A DNA stretch of 64,000 nt, from positions 186,001 through 250,000 of the forward strand of contig NZ_MAST01000012.1 of NCBI RefSeq assembly GCF_001758225.1, in the 5' to 3' direction. Origin of the DNA: Humibacillus sp. DSM 29435. GTDB lineage: Bacteria; Actinomycetota; Actinomycetes; Actinomycetales; Dermatophilaceae. This document shows positions 48,690-58,570 of the stretch, in pieces; position 1 is the first letter of the stretch; every line of letters begins with the position of its first letter. The notes below the pieces were generated by a model, which worked only from the letters and a program-made list of their open reading frames with translations, was not told the DNA's origin and made no database searches. The position numbers and the translations under genes were made by a program.

Positions 48690-50583
48690 GCACCGGGGCC
48701 AGGGCCTCGAGCACGGCGACATCCTCGATGGTGGCGGGCACGACCGGCGCCACCCCGTCGGCGATCTCACGCATCGTCTTGCGCAGGATCTTGCCCGACC
48801 GCGTCTTCGGCAGGCCGGCGACGATGTCGACCTGTTGCAGGGCGGCGACCGGCCCGACCTCCGCCCGAACCCGCGCCACCAGCTCTCGACGGATGCGCTC
48901 GCCGTCGAGGTCGGCGTCGACGCCCGACTTGAGCACCACCAGCGCGCGTGGCACCTGACCCTTGAGGTCGTCGTGCACCCCGATCACCGCGCACTCGGCC
49001 ACGGCCTCGTGACCCGCGAGAGCCGCCTCGAGCGAGCCGGTCGAGAGGCGGTGCCCGGCCACGTTGAGCACATCGTCGGTGCGGCCCATGACGAACAGGT
49101 AGCCGTCGGCGTCGATGTAGCCGCCGTCGCCGGTGAGGTAGTAGCCGGGGTAGGCCGCCAGGTAGCTCGAGACGTAGCGGTCGTCGTCGTTCCACAGCGT
49201 CGGCAGCGTGCCCGGAGGCATCGGCAGGCGCAGACAGATCGCCCCCTCGACACCGGGCTCGACCTGCTCGCCCATGCCGTCGAGCACCCGAACGTCGTAG
49301 CCCGCCACCGCCACCGCTGCCGAGCCCGGCTTGATCGGCAGCAGCCCGACTCCACTGGGGTTCATGGCGATCGGCCAGCCGGTCTCGGTCTGCCACCAGT
49401 TGTCGACCACCGGCACGCCCAGCGCGGCCGTGGCCCACTCGTAGGTGTCAGGGTCGAGCCGCTCCCCCGCCAGGAACAGGGTGCGCAGGCTGGAGATGTC
49501 GTGCTCGCCGAGCAGCTTCGCCTCCGGGTCGATCTTCTTGATCGCCCGGAAGGCGGTGGGCGCGGTGAACAGCGCCACCGCGTCGTAGTCGTCGACGACG
49601 CGCCAGAAGGCACCGGCATCCGGTGTGCCGACCGGTTTGCCCTCGTAGAGCACCGTGGTGGCCCCCGTCAGCAACGGGCCGTAGACGATGTAGGAGTGGC
49701 CGACCACCCAGCCCACGTCGCTCGCCGTGAACATGGTCTCGCCCGGCCGCACGTCGTAGAGGTGCTCCATCGACCAGCGCAACGCCACCGCGTAGCCCCC
49801 GCAGTCACGGTAGATGCCCTTGGGCCGGCCCGTCGTGCCTGAGGTGTAGAGGATGTAGAGCGGGTCGGTGGCCGCGACCGCGACCGGATCGGCGCCCTCG
49901 AGCGCCGCCGGGCTCGACTCGAAGTCAGCCCAGTCGAGATCGCGTTCGCCCATCTCGGCGGCGAGCTGGGCGCGCTGCAGGATGACGCAGTGCTGGGGTG
50001 GGTGCTCGGAACGGCGGATCGCCTCGTCGAGGAACGGCTTGTAGGGCACGACCCGCGAGGGCTCGACGCCACACGAGGCCGACAGCACGACCTTCGGCTG
50101 CGCGTCGTCGATGCGGGCGGCCAGCTCGGCGGGAGCGAAGCCTCCGAAGACGACCGAGTGGATGGCGCCGATCCGCGCGCAGGCGAGCATCCCGACGACG
50201 GCCTCGGGCACCATCGGCAGGTAGATGACCACCCGGTCACCCTTCGTCACGCCGAGGCCCCGCAGCCCGCCGGCCACCGCGGTCACCCGGGCCAGCAGGT
50301 CGGCGTACGTGATGGTCTCGCGAACGCCCGTCACCGGGGAGTCGTAGTGGATGGCGGCCTGGTCGCCTCGCCCGGCGGCCACGTGCCGGTCGACCGCGTT
50401 GGCGCAGACGTTCAGCTCGCCGCCGGTGAACCACCGATAGAAGGGCGGGCGGTCGTTGTCGAGCACTCGCCCGGGCGGGGTGATCCAGTCGATCGCCGTC
50501 GCCGCCTGCCCCCAGAACGCCTCGGGGTCGTGCAGGCTCAGCTCGTAGGCCGATCGGTTAGCTGCCCGGGCGTCATCGCTCAT
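48670..50583 (-). CDS. prpE: Propionyl-CoA synthetase (acetyl-CoA synthetase family)
   Basis: The 637-residue AMP-forming ligase has an N-terminal ACAS segment (WFTGGELNVCANAVDRHV), the P-loop YILYTSGTTGRPKGI, then RDCGGYAVAL, which is closer to PrpE than to Acs. VVDNWWQTETGWP, the hinge GRTDDVLNVAGHRLSTG and the acetylatable lysine motif PKTRSGKILRK follow. It activates propionate, and possibly acetate, to the CoA thioester. CAGAGT lies 7 bases before the ATG at 50583. It overlaps the LOG-like gene by 20 bases at the 3' ends. No methylcitrate or methylmalonyl genes are next to it. Confidence 0.88.
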   Translation of the reverse strand: MSDDARAANRSAYELSLHDPEAFWGQAATAIDWITPPGRVLDNDRPPFYRWFTGGELNVCANAVDRHVAAGRGDQAAIHYDSPVTGVRETITYADLLARVTAVAGGLRGLGVTKGDRVVIYLPMVPEAVVGMLACARIGAIHSVVFGGFAPAELAARIDDAQPKVVLSASCGVEPSRVVPYKPFLDEAIRRSEHPPQHCVILQRAQLAAEMGERDLDWADFESSPAALEGADPVAVAATDPLYILYTSGTTGRPKGIYRDCGGYAVALRWSMEHLYDVRPGETMFTASDVGWVVGHSYIVYGPLLTGATTVLYEGKPVGTPDAGAFWRVVDDYDAVALFTAPTAFRAIKKIDPEAKLLGEHDISSLRTLFLAGERLDPDTYEWATAALGVPVVDNWWQTETGWPIAMNPSGVGLLPIKPGSAAVAVAGYDVRVLDGMGEQVEPGVEGAICLRLPMPPGTLPTLWNDDDRYVSSYLAAYPGYYLTGDGGYIDADGYLFVMGRTDDVLNVAGHRLSTGSLEAALAGHEAVAECAVIGVHDDLKGQVPRALVVLKSGVDADLDGERIRRELVARVRAEVGPVAALQQVDIVAGLPKTRSGKILRKTMREIADGVAPVVPATIEDVAVLEALAPVLRSPDR

Positions 50584-50628
50584 GGCCCCTACTCTGCACC
50601 ACCCCTGCCACGACAGGGCAGGACAGGG

Positions 50629-51909
50629 TCAGGCGGTGGCGGCGGCCAGCTGGCCGCAGGCGCCGTCGATGTCCTGTCCCCGCGTGTCACGCACGGTCGT
50701 CGGGATGCCGTGGGCCCGCAGGCGCTCGACGAAGTTCTGCTCGACACCGGGACGCGAGGCGGTCCACTTCGAGCCGGGGGTCGGGTTGAGCGGGATCGGG
50801 TTGACGTGCACCCAGCCCTGGCCGCGGGCGTTGAGCTTCTCGCCCAGCAGGTCGGCCCGCCAGCCCTGGTCGTTGATGTCGCGGATGAGGGCGTACTCGA
50901 TCGACACCCGCCGGCCCGTCGCCTCGAAGTAGCGGTGGGCGGCGTCGATGGCCTCGTCGACCGACCACCGGGTGTTGATCGGCACCAGCTCGTTGCGCAG
51001 CTCGTCGTCAGGCGCGTGCAACGACAGCGCCAGCGTCACCGGGATGCCCTCGGCCGTCAGCTTGTCCATGCCGGGCACCAACCCGACCGTCGACATGGTG
51101 ATGCCGCGAGCCGAGAGTCCGAGCCCGTCGGGCGCCGGATCGGTGAGCCGCCGGATGGCCCCGATCGCCGCCTTGTAGTTGGCCAGAGCTTCGCCCATGC
51201 CCATGAACACGACGTTGCTCACGCGCAGCGGCGCCTCGCGATCGGCCGCGTCGGAGTCTGCGTCGCCCCCCGCGAGGTCACCACGGCGAAGGGCCCGGGC
51301 CGCCCAGACGACCTGCTCGACGATCTCGCCGGCTGACATGTTGCGCGTGAGCCCCGCCTGCCCGGTGGCGCAGAACGGGCAGTTCATGCCGCAGCCGGCC
51401 TGGCTGGAGATGCAGATCGTCACCCGCTTGGGATAGCGCATCAGCACCGACTCGACGATGGCGCCGTCGTGCAGGCGCCACGCGTACTTCATCGTCTGAC
51501 CGTCGTCGGCGACGCGCTGCACGATCGGCGTCAACAACGTGGGGAGCAGGTCGGCCACCAGCTCGGAGCGCACGGCCTTGGGCAGGTCGGTCATCTCGTC
51601 GGGGTCATCCACCAGGCGCTCGAAGTAGTGCGCCGACAGCTGCTTGGCCCGAAACCCCTTGTGACCGAGCGACTCGACCGCCTGTTTGCGCTCGACCGGG
51701 CTGAGGTCGGCCAGATGGCGTGGGGGCTTGCCCCGCCGCGGAGCCAGGAAGGTCAGCTGGCCGGGCCGGGGGGCGGCCACCGTGGGCTCGGGCAGCGGCA
51801 CGGGGCCGGGCGCCGTGCCGGCGGCAGGGCCGGCAGGCTCATCAAGAACAGCAGGCTCATCAAGAACAGCAGTGTCAGCAGGGTCAGCGGGGGCGGGAAT
51901 CTCAGTCAT
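50629..51909 (-). CDS. rlmN: Dual-specificity 23S rRNA/tRNA adenine-C2 methyltransferase RlmN
   Basis: RlmN is a radical-SAM enzyme that methylates C2 of A2503 in 23S rRNA and A37 in tRNA. The 426-residue protein has the cluster motif CGMNCPFC (Cys173, 177, 180), [20 protein letters not shown] and [17 protein letters not shown]. The catalytic Cys is near the end in DIDGACGQL. The N-terminus has an extra Ala/Pro-rich tail of about 55 residues with a duplicated VLDEPA from an 18-base tandem repeat. GGAGG precedes the ATG at 51909. It follows cdsA by 57 bases. Confidence 0.96.
   Translation of the reverse strand: MTEIPAPADPADTAVLDEPAVLDEPAGPAAGTAPGPVPLPEPTVAAPRPGQLTFLAPRRGKPPRHLADLSPVERKQAVESLGHKGFRAKQLSAHYFERLVDDPDEMTDLPKAVRSELVADLLPTLLTPIVQRVADDGQTMKYAWRLHDGAIVESVLMRYPKRVTICISSQAGCGMNCPFCATGQAGLTRNMSAGEIVEQVVWAARALRRGDLAGGDADSDAADREAPLRVSNVVFMGMGEALANYKAAIGAIRRLTDPAPDGLGLSARGITMSTVGLVPGMDKLTAEGIPVTLALSLHAPDDELRNELVPINTRWSVDEAIDAAHRYFEATGRRVSIEYALIRDINDQGWRADLLGEKLNARGQGWVHVNPIPLNPTPGSKWTASRPGVEQNFVERLRAHGIPTTVRDTRGQDIDGACGQLAAATA
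51834..51869. repeat. 18-base tandem duplication in the rlmN 5' region
   Basis: Two exact copies of caggctcatcaagaacag encode the repeated Val-Leu-Asp-Glu-Pro-Ala of the N-terminal tail. Frame is kept. Confidence 0.9.
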
Positions 51910-51966
51910 GGCGCCTCCATTGTCGCAGGAGTCGAGACGCAGACCGGCATCGCGGCGACAACGGCC

Positions 51967-52974
51967 TCAGCCGGAGGTGGGGGCCAGCAGGGTCAGCACG
52001 GCCCAGACGATCGGCGCCACGACGATCATCGAGTCGAGCCGGTCCATGATGCCGCCGTGCCCGGGAAGGATGTTCGACATGTCCTTGATGCCGAGGTCGC
52101 GCTTGATCAACGACTCCATCAGGTCGCCGACCGTGGCGGCGGCGGCCACCCCCACCCCGAGCGCCGCACCGATCCACCAGGCGTCCTCGAGGAAGAAGTG
52201 CACACAGAGGGCGCCGCCGACGACGCACAGCAGTACCGACCCGCCGAAGCCCTCCCACGACTTCTTGGGGCTGATCGACGGCGCCATCGGGTGCTTGCCG
52301 AGCAGCACCCCAGCGGCGTAGCCACCGACGTCGCTGCAGACCGTGATGATCAAGAAGGTGAAGACGCGGGCCACGCCGTCGTCAGGCGTCATCAACATCA
52401 CGGCGAAGCCGGCCAGCAAGGGCGGGTAGGTCGAGATGAACACGCCGCCGAGCACGTCACGGCCGGCGCCCTCGAGGCCCCCGACGCTGCGCCACAGGAG
52501 ACTGGCCGCGCAGGTCAGGCCCCACGCCACCGTGAGCGCCGCCGGGCCGTGTACGAACGCCGCCCAGAGCATGACGACCGAGCCGACGACGGGCGGCACG
52601 AGCGGCGCCTCAACCCCCTGGTGCCGCAGGGCGGCCCGGATCTCCCAGATGCCGATGGCGATCGCCGCCATGATCACGACGACGAAGAGCTCCTTGCGGA
52701 TCAACAGCGTCGAGATGATCAGCAGGCCCAGGCCGAACCCGACCGCCAGCGCAGCCTTGAGGTCGCGGCCGGCCCGCGAGGGCTTGGCCGCCAGCACCTG
52801 CTCGGGCGGGATGCCCGCCACGTCGTCGAGCGCGGGGTCGTAGTCGACGGGCTCAGCGGCATCCAGGATGCCGTGGTGCTCACTCGAGGCGGGGTCAGGC
52901 GCGGGCGCTTGCGGTGACGACGACGAGCCGACCGTTGGGTCAGCGTCGGGAGAACCGCTGGAGGGGGCCGTCAT
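51967..52974 (-). CDS. cdsA: Phosphatidate cytidylyltransferase
   Basis: CdsA makes CDP-diacylglycerol for phospholipid synthesis at the membrane. The 335-residue protein has about eight spans after a Pro/Ser-rich cytosolic tail of about 70 residues. The CdsA signature is complete: SPKKSWEGFGGS, then VGDLMESLIKRDLGIKDMSNILPGHGGIMDRLDS. It lies between frr (22-base gap) and rlmN, the order usual for actinobacteria. Identity is firm. Confidence 0.96.
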   Translation of the reverse strand: MTAPSSGSPDADPTVGSSSSPQAPAPDPASSEHHGILDAAEPVDYDPALDDVAGIPPEQVLAAKPSRAGRDLKAALAVGFGLGLLIISTLLIRKELFVVVIMAAIAIGIWEIRAALRHQGVEAPLVPPVVGSVVMLWAAFVHGPAALTVAWGLTCAASLLWRSVGGLEGAGRDVLGGVFISTYPPLLAGFAVMLMTPDDGVARVFTFLIITVCSDVGGYAAGVLLGKHPMAPSISPKKSWEGFGGSVLLCVVGGALCVHFFLEDAWWIGAALGVGVAAAATVGDLMESLIKRDLGIKDMSNILPGHGGIMDRLDSMIVVAPIVWAVLTLLAPTSG

Positions 52975-52996
52975 CGTGGGTCGAGCAGCGCGGAGG

Positions 52997-53554
52997 TCAC
53001 ACCTCGAGCAGCTCGGTCTCCTTCGCCTTGACGAGGGAGTCGATGAGGTCGGTGTGCTTCTTCGTCAGGCCGTCGAGCTCCTTCTCGGCCCGGTTGCCGT
53101 CGTCCTCGCCGACGTCGCCGTCCTTGACGAGCTTGTCGATGTCGGTCTTGGCCTTACGACGGATGTTGCGGACGGCAACCCGGCCCTCCTCCGCCTTCTG
53201 GCTGGCGAGCTTGGTGTACTCGCGGCGGCGCTCCTCGGTGAGCTCGGGCAGCACGCAGCGGATCTGGTGGCCGTCGCTGCTGGGGTTGACGCCGAGGTCG
53301 GAGTCACGGATCGACTTCTCGATCTCTCTCATCGCCGACTTGTCGAAGGGGATGACCAGGATGGTGCGCGGCTCAGGGTTCTGGAACGACGCGAGCTGCT
53401 GCAAGGGCGTCGGGGCCCCGTAGTACTCGACGGTCAGCTTGTTGAACAGGCCCGGGTTGGCTCGACCGGTGCGGATGCCCGCGAAGTCCTCCTTGAGCAC
53501 CTCGACGGCCTTGTCCATCTTCTCCTCGGCCTCGAACATGGTCTCGTCGATCAT
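52997..53554 (-). CDS. frr: Ribosome recycling factor
   Basis: RRF splits post-termination ribosomes together with EF-G. The 185-residue protein begins MIDETMFEAEEKMDKAVEVLKEDFAGIRTGRANPGLF and has PLQQLASFQNPEPRTILVIPFD and EERRREYTKLASQKAEEGRVAVRNIRR, typical of RRF. The length is normal. The ATG at 53554 has GAAGGAAG upstream; longer in-frame starts have no support. It follows pyrH by 85 bases. Confidence 0.97.
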   Translation of the reverse strand: MIDETMFEAEEKMDKAVEVLKEDFAGIRTGRANPGLFNKLTVEYYGAPTPLQQLASFQNPEPRTILVIPFDKSAMREIEKSIRDSDLGVNPSSDGHQIRCVLPELTEERRREYTKLASQKAEEGRVAVRNIRRKAKTDIDKLVKDGDVGEDDGNRAEKELDGLTKKHTDLIDSLVKAKETELLEV

Positions 53555-53639
53555 CGCTACGGCTTCCTTCGTCCTGTCGGTGGTGCGTTGCTGGTCTGCA
53601 GTTTCGGTGCAGTGTCGGTGCGGTGTGAGTGCGGGTCGG

Positions 53640-54368
53640 TCAGGCGCTGGTGACCAGCGTGCCGATCTTCTCACCGAGCAGGGCCCGAGTGATGTTTCCC
53701 GCGCCCTCCATGCCGAAGACGATCATCGGCAGCTTGTTCTCCATGCAGAGGCTGAACGCAGCCGCGTCGACGACCCGAAGACCGGCGGCGAGGGCATCGG
53801 CGAACGTCACCGTCTCGAGCTTCTTCGCGTCGGGGTTGACCTTCGGGTCGGAGTCGTAGACGCCGTCGACGCCGTTCTTGGCGATCAGCACGGCATCGCA
53901 CTTGATCTCGAGGGCCCGTTGGGCCGAGACCGTGTCGGTGGAGAAGTAGGGCATACCGGCCCCGGCACCGAAGATGACGACGCGGTTCTTCTCGAGGTGA
54001 CGGATCGCCCGACGCGGGATGTAGGGCTCGGCGACCTGCTGCATCGCGATCGCCGACTGCACCCGCGTCTCGATGCCCTCCTTCTCGAGGAAGTCCTGCA
54101 GCGCGAGGCAGTTCATCACCGTTCCCAGCATGCCCATGTAGTCGGCCCGGGTGCGGTCCATACCGCGCTGCTGCAGCTCGGCTCCACGGAAGAAGTTGCC
54201 GCCACCGATGACCACGGCCACCTGAACCCCGCCGCGAACGGCATCCGCGATCTGCTGGGCGATGCCCGAGACGACGGCCGGGTCGAGCCCGATCTTGCCC
54301 CCGCCGAACACCTCACCCGACAGCTTGAGGAGAACTCGGTCGAAGCCGTTGGAATGGGCGTCAGTCAT
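53640..54368 (-). CDS. pyrH: UMP kinase
   Basis: PyrH phosphorylates UMP to UDP and belongs to the amino-acid kinase fold. The 242-residue protein has [13 protein letters not shown] at the start, [13 protein letters not shown], the [18 protein letters not shown] helix, and GTGNPYFSTDT-like [26 protein letters not shown] lies 9 bases before the ATG at 54368. In most actinobacteria pyrH follows tsf directly; here the two-component system and a DUF1648 gene lie between. Confidence 0.97.
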   Translation of the reverse strand: MTDAHSNGFDRVLLKLSGEVFGGGKIGLDPAVVSGIAQQIADAVRGGVQVAVVIGGGNFFRGAELQQRGMDRTRADYMGMLGTVMNCLALQDFLEKEGIETRVQSAIAMQQVAEPYIPRRAIRHLEKNRVVIFGAGAGMPYFSTDTVSAQRALEIKCDAVLIAKNGVDGVYDSDPKVNPDAKKLETVTFADALAAGLRVVDAAAFSLCMENKLPMIVFGMEGAGNITRALLGEKIGTLVTSA

Positions 54369-54500
54369 GACGGGGTGCCTCCTGGTGGGCTGCAGCCTGA
54401 GCGGTCGCCCGATCCTGCCACATCCGCTTCCGGGTCGCCGCATCGATCCCGGCGCTCGGGCACCTTCGGCAGCCGATCCGGAAGTAGGTAAGCAAGCAGG

Positions 54501-57128
54501 TCAGCGCACGGCCGCGCCAGCCGGGATGCCGTCGAGCACGACGGCGCACGCCGACGGCTCCAGCGTGCCCCCGGAGACCGACCGCACGGCCTCGAGCGCC
54601 CTCGCCCGACCGAGGTTGAACCCGAGCCAGTCGTCGGCCGGCTGCGAGCTGTCCCCATCTCGAAGGCAGCGTGCCAGGTCGGGCGGCAGCCCGGCGACGA
54701 TCGCCGGGGTGGCATCATCGCTCAGGCTGCGCAGGTAGGTCGTGTCGAGCTGCCCACTGGCGTGGTAGCGGTCGATGTTGTGCTGGGCGACCCAGGCCTC
54801 GGGGCTGACCAGGCCGCCGACGAGCACGAACACGGCTCCTGCGAGCAGCACGGCCCGCGGCAGCCACGACCATGACAGCCGCGCGGTGGCGACGAGCACG
54901 AGCACGACGAGCAGGCCCAGCCACAGCTCGACGGCATCGACGAGCACACGCAGCACGGTGAACCCGTAGGCCTGCTGGTAGAGGTCCATCCGGTGCAGGG
55001 CCGACGCGACGACGACGAGGGTGAGCCCGCCCAGCACTCCGATCGCGCAGCGCAGCAGCGTGCGGTCGTGCGCTGTCTGCTGGGGGGCCTTGCGCACCGC
55101 CAGGGCCACGGCCGCCAGGGTGAGCACCGTGGCGAAGGTCAGCTGCCCGAACCCCTGGTGGACGTAGTCGGCGTAGCCGAGCCCGGTGCTGCGCTGCACG
55201 AAGTCGTGGCCTCCGAAGAGTGCGGCCGCCTGCGCGACGACGAAACCGACGAAGAGGGCGATGACGAGCGCCATCGGCACCAGCCACTCATAGACGGAGC
55301 CGACCGAGCGTGCGACCGGAAGGGTGATGCGGTCGACCTTCGGCGGGTTGACGGCGAGGTAGCACACCGCCAGCAAAGACCCACCGATGACGAAACCGAC
55401 GAAGGTGCGGAAGACGAGACCGTCGAAGTCGACGGCAGGAACCAGTGACTGGGCCCACGAGCCGAAGATCGCGTCACCGGACGCGAAAAGGCCACCGAAC
55501 ACGACGACGGCGACGAGCGAGACCGCCACGGTGCGCAGCACCGGCCAGAGAACCGTCGCCTTGCTGGTCTCCGAGAGGGTGCGGCCGAGCATTGGGAGCC
55601 CTCGCACGGCCGAGAGAGGCCAGGCCGCCAGCCCACTCACGAGGCCCAGGCAGCTGCGAGCACCCGTCAGGGCGGTCGTCGTGAGCACGATCCCGACAGC
55701 GATGGCGAGCACGCTGACCCACTGGGCCGCCCTCACGACCGTCAACGACGCGAGGGCCACGCACAGCACAGCGCTGACACCCGTCCACAGGCTGCGACGG
55801 CGCACCGAGCTGCGCAGCACCACTGCGCCGCCGACGAGCAGCACGGTGAACAGCGCCAGCCCGACGTCACGGCCGGGCAGCACGACGGCGGCCAGCGCCC
55901 CGACCCCGGTGCAGGTCATCACCAGGCGGGTCTTCGTGGCGAGACCGGCCTCCGGCCACAGGTCGCCGAAGAGCGCGTCGACGAAAGACCGGGGCGGTGC
56001 GACCGGCTGAGCCGCTGGCGAGGTCGGGGTGACGGAGGCGATGGGCACGAAGTTCTCCAGGTTCGGACGGTGGGTCTGGGCGTGGGTCTGGGCGTGGGTC
56101 TGGGCTCCGACCGGGTCTCGCGGCAGCACCGCTCGAAGCCGGGCGCCGGTCTCGCCCGGTCGGGGTGGCTCGGCGCTGATCGAGCCGCCGTGCAGCTCAC
56201 ACACCCAGCTGGCGATGGCCAGGCCGATGCCGGTGCCGCCACCGGCGTCGTCTCCGGAGCCGAACCGGTGGAAGATCCGTTCCGCGTGCCGCCGTGGGAT
56301 GCCGGGCCCGTCGTCGGTCACCTCGAGGCTCCAGCGGTCGGGGCCCTCCCCCGCAGCGGTCACGTGCACGGCGCTCCCCGGCGGGCAGTGCCGTGCCGCG
56401 TTGTCGAGCAGGTTGGCGAGCACCTGGTCGAGCCGAGCGGCATCCGCCACGACCCGGAGGTCGGGAGGCGAGACCGACACGACGTGGGTGACCGCCCGAG
56501 AGCCCAGGGCCGCCTCCGCCACGGCGCGCTCGATGAGCCCGAGCACGTTGAGGGGGGCGAGGTCGAGGCGGATCTGGCCGCCGTCGAGACGGCTGAGGTC
56601 GAGCAGGTCACCCACGAGGGCGCCGAGGCGTTCGGCCTGGGCCAGTGCCGAACGGAGCACGGCGTCGTCAGGGCTCACGACACCGTCGACGAGGTTCTCG
56701 AGCAGCGCCTGCTGTGCGGCGAGCGGGGTGCGCAGCTCGTGCGACACGGTAGCCACGAGCTCGCGACGTTGCCGGTCGGCATCGGCCAGGTCGGCGGCCA
56801 TGGTGTTGAAGGCCGCCGCCAGCTGTCCGACCTCGTCGGCGGAGGTGGCCGTGACTCTGCGGGAGTAGTCTCCCGTCGCCATCCGGCTGGCCGCGTCGGT
56901 CATCTCTCGCAGCGGTGAGGTCAGTCCGCGAGCCAGCCACTGGGCGACACCCAGTGCGGCCGAGACGGTGACCGGAACGGTCAGCCAGATCGGCACCGAC
57001 GCGGCCGCGCCGATCTGCACGACGACCGCGGCAACCATGATGCTGGTGCCTACGAGGAGCGCCAGCTTCGCCTTGATCGAGCGGATGCCGTCGAGGGGCC
57101 GGTCGAGGTGCTCGACCCCGGCCATCAT
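54501..57128 (-). CDS. Sensor histidine kinase fused to a multi-span DUF4173-like membrane domain
   Basis: The 875-residue protein has two N-terminal spans (about 23-65), a HAMP domain (66-120), an H-box VSHELRTPL with His130, the N-box NLLDNAARH (Asn243), and the G-boxes DDGPGI and GTGIGLAI. A Thr/Pro linker with a QTHA repeat follows. From about residue 395 to 800 there are some ten more membrane spans resembling DUF4173, and a C-terminal extracellular-type tail of about 80 residues. The kinase part should be active on the partner regulator, whose gene overlaps by 4 bases. The membrane domain behind the kinase may sense or transport something; its function is unknown. Confidence 0.85.
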   Translation of the reverse strand: MMAGVEHLDRPLDGIRSIKAKLALLVGTSIMVAAVVVQIGAAASVPIWLTVPVTVSAALGVAQWLARGLTSPLREMTDAASRMATGDYSRRVTATSADEVGQLAAAFNTMAADLADADRQRRELVATVSHELRTPLAAQQALLENLVDGVVSPDDAVLRSALAQAERLGALVGDLLDLSRLDGGQIRLDLAPLNVLGLIERAVAEAALGSRAVTHVVSVSPPDLRVVADAARLDQVLANLLDNAARHCPPGSAVHVTAAGEGPDRWSLEVTDDGPGIPRRHAERIFHRFGSGDDAGGGTGIGLAIASWVCELHGGSISAEPPRPGETGARLRAVLPRDPVGAQTHAQTHAQTHRPNLENFVPIASVTPTSPAAQPVAPPRSFVDALFGDLWPEAGLATKTRLVMTCTGVGALAAVVLPGRDVGLALFTVLLVGGAVVLRSSVRRRSLWTGVSAVLCVALASLTVVRAAQWVSVLAIAVGIVLTTTALTGARSCLGLVSGLAAWPLSAVRGLPMLGRTLSETSKATVLWPVLRTVAVSLVAVVVFGGLFASGDAIFGSWAQSLVPAVDFDGLVFRTFVGFVIGGSLLAVCYLAVNPPKVDRITLPVARSVGSVYEWLVPMALVIALFVGFVVAQAAALFGGHDFVQRSTGLGYADYVHQGFGQLTFATVLTLAAVALAVRKAPQQTAHDRTLLRCAIGVLGGLTLVVVASALHRMDLYQQAYGFTVLRVLVDAVELWLGLLVVLVLVATARLSWSWLPRAVLLAGAVFVLVGGLVSPEAWVAQHNIDRYHASGQLDTTYLRSLSDDATPAIVAGLPPDLARCLRDGDSSQPADDWLGFNLGRARALEAVRSVSGGTLEPSACAVVLDGIPAGAAVR
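56071..56106. repeat. 12-base tandem repeat in the kinase linker
   Basis: Three copies of tgggtctgggcg (the last with one change) encode the Gln-Thr-His-Ala repeats in the linker between kinase and membrane domain. Confidence 0.9.
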
Positions 57129-57862
57129 CGGCCGCCGGCCTCGAGGGCGTAGCCCACCCCGTGCACCGTGCGCACCCGGTGTGCGCCGATCTTGGAACGG
57201 AGCGCCTTCACGTGGCTGTCGAGGGTGCGGGTGCCACCGGCGTCGGCCCAGCCCCAGACCTCACGCATCAGCTGGTCGCGGCCCTGCACTTTTCCCGGCT
57301 TGTCGGCGAGGGCCAGCAGCAGGTCGAACTCGAGCGGCGTGAGGTGAACGGGGTCACCGGCGACGACCACCCGGTGCGCGCCGCGGTCGATCTCGATCTC
57401 ACCCACCGAGAGCGGCGCCGGCAGTGGCCCCGGCAGGGCGGTCGCCAGCTCGCGGGCCCGATCAACGCGACGCAGCAGGGCCCGCACCCTGGCCACGACC
57501 TCCCGCATCCGGAACGGCTTGGTCAGGTAGTCGTCGGCTCCGACCCCGAGGCCGACCAGCACGTCGGTCTCGTCGTCGCGGGCCGTCAGCATGAGCACCG
57601 GTACGGGACGCTCGGCGTGGATGCGCCGACAGACCTCGAGCCCGTCGAAACCCGGGAGCATCACGTCGAGCACGACGAGGTCGATGTACCGCTCACCGTG
57701 GGCTTCGACCGCGCCCGGGCCGTCGAAGGCCTGCACCACCGTAAAGCCTTCTGATACCAGGCGATCGGTGACGGCCTGGTTGATGGTCGGATCGTCCTCG
57801 ACGACGAGCACCGTGGCCCGGTCAGGGCCCCGACCGCTGGTCTCGTTGTGCTCCTGGCTCAT
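57125..57862 (-). CDS. OmpR/PhoB-family response regulator
   Basis: The 245-residue protein has a receiver domain with the acidic pocket VVEDD (residues 20-24), phosphorylation site Asp66 (VVLDVMLPG), the switch Thr in LMLTARDD and Lys in LTKPF. A winged-helix DNA-binding domain follows, with HLTPLEFDLLLALAD and TLDSHVKALRSKIG. It is the partner of the overlapping histidine kinase. TAGGCT at 57869-57874 lies 6 bases before the ATG, so the operon mRNA is probably leaderless. Targets are not visible; the divergent DUF1648 gene is a candidate. Confidence 0.93.
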   Translation of the reverse strand: MSQEHNETSGRGPDRATVLVVEDDPTINQAVTDRLVSEGFTVVQAFDGPGAVEAHGERYIDLVVLDVMLPGFDGLEVCRRIHAERPVPVLMLTARDDETDVLVGLGVGADDYLTKPFRMREVVARVRALLRRVDRARELATALPGPLPAPLSVGEIEIDRGAHRVVVAGDPVHLTPLEFDLLLALADKPGKVQGRDQLMREVWGWADAGGTRTLDSHVKALRSKIGAHRVRTVHGVGYALEAGGR

Positions 57863-57980
57863 GACCCGAGCCTAGAAGCGGGGAGCAGGAGACCGTGCGC
57901 GCGACGTCTGGAGATCGTGTGAAGACTCTGGTGACCGGGCCGGCGATCGTTGCCGGCCTCGCCCTGCCTATCGTGAAGGG
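57863..57980. promoter_or_regulatory. Divergent promoter region of the two-component system and the DUF1648 gene
   Basis: TAGGCT (minus, 57869-57874) lies 6 bases from the regulator start and TATCGT (plus, 57969-57974) 6 bases from the DUF1648 start. Both mRNAs look leaderless. About 95 bases lie between the two -10 elements, enough for two complete promoters and an autoregulatory site. Confidence 0.5.
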
Positions 57981-58487
57981 ATGCGCAACTGGCTGACGAA
58001 GCTCTTCTGGGTGCTGGTGGCCGTCTACTTCGCCCTCGTGGTTTGGTCGGCGTTCGCACTGCCCGATCGGGTGCCGATGCACTGGAGCGGAGCCGCCGGA
58101 CCTGACGAGTGGGGCAGCCGCACGGCGGCCGTCATCATGCTCACCGGACTCGGGCTCATCATGGTCGCGATCTTCGGCACCCTGCTGGTCGCCATCCCCC
58201 GCAGCCGGTCGCTGACCTGGGTCAACCTTCCCCACAAGGCCTACTGGCAGCGCCCCGAGAACCTGCCTCGAGCGGTAGACCGGGTGGCCACCGACCTGGC
58301 CGTCATCGGCGCCCTGACGATGGCCATGATCTGCGCGGTACCGGTCGCCATTGTCGCGGCGACGAGTCGGCCGGACGCGTCACTGCCCGGCTGGGCACTG
58401 GCCGTCATCATCGGCTGGCTGGTGCTGCTGACCGGCTACCTCGTCTGGATGGTCGCGGTGCGCTGGCGGGTGCCACGCGACGCGTGA
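57981..58487 (+). CDS. DUF1648-domain membrane protein
   Basis: The 168-residue protein has four predicted spans. Its N-terminal DUF1648 segment (VYFALVVWSAFALPDRVPMHWSGAAGPDEWGSR) is shared with SdpI-type immunity proteins and related membrane proteins. The middle segment LPHKAYWQRPEN is also typical. It has no known activity. It faces the two-component operon and is followed by a strong hairpin before tsf. A link to the neighbouring sensor kinase is possible but unproven. Confidence 0.82.
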   Translation: MRNWLTKLFWVLVAVYFALVVWSAFALPDRVPMHWSGAAGPDEWGSRTAAVIMLTGLGLIMVAIFGTLLVAIPRSRSLTWVNLPHKAYWQRPENLPRAVDRVATDLAVIGALTMAMICAVPVAIVAATSRPDASLPGWALAVIIGWLVLLTGYLVWMVAVRWRVPRDA

Positions 58488-58535
58488 GACCCCGCTCCGA
58501 CCGGGTCACCGTCGTGGTCCTGCTCCGAAGATGAC

Positions 58536-58570
58536 GGATGCCGCCCACCCCAGTGGGGTGAGCGGCATCC
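58536..58570. terminator. Bidirectional terminator-like hairpin between the DUF1648 gene and tsf
   Basis: Positions 58536-58551 pair with 58555-58570 in a 16-base stem with one mismatch and a three-base loop. It lies between the converging 3' ends of the DUF1648 gene and tsf. No U-run follows on either strand. The arms include the GGATGCCG/CGGCATCC word that is frequent in this window. Confidence 0.65.

Noticed and set aside
58536-58570. Attachment site or mobile-element end
   Set aside because: The inverted repeat has a 3-base loop and lies between convergent gene ends, so a terminator is the simpler reading; no integrase is near.
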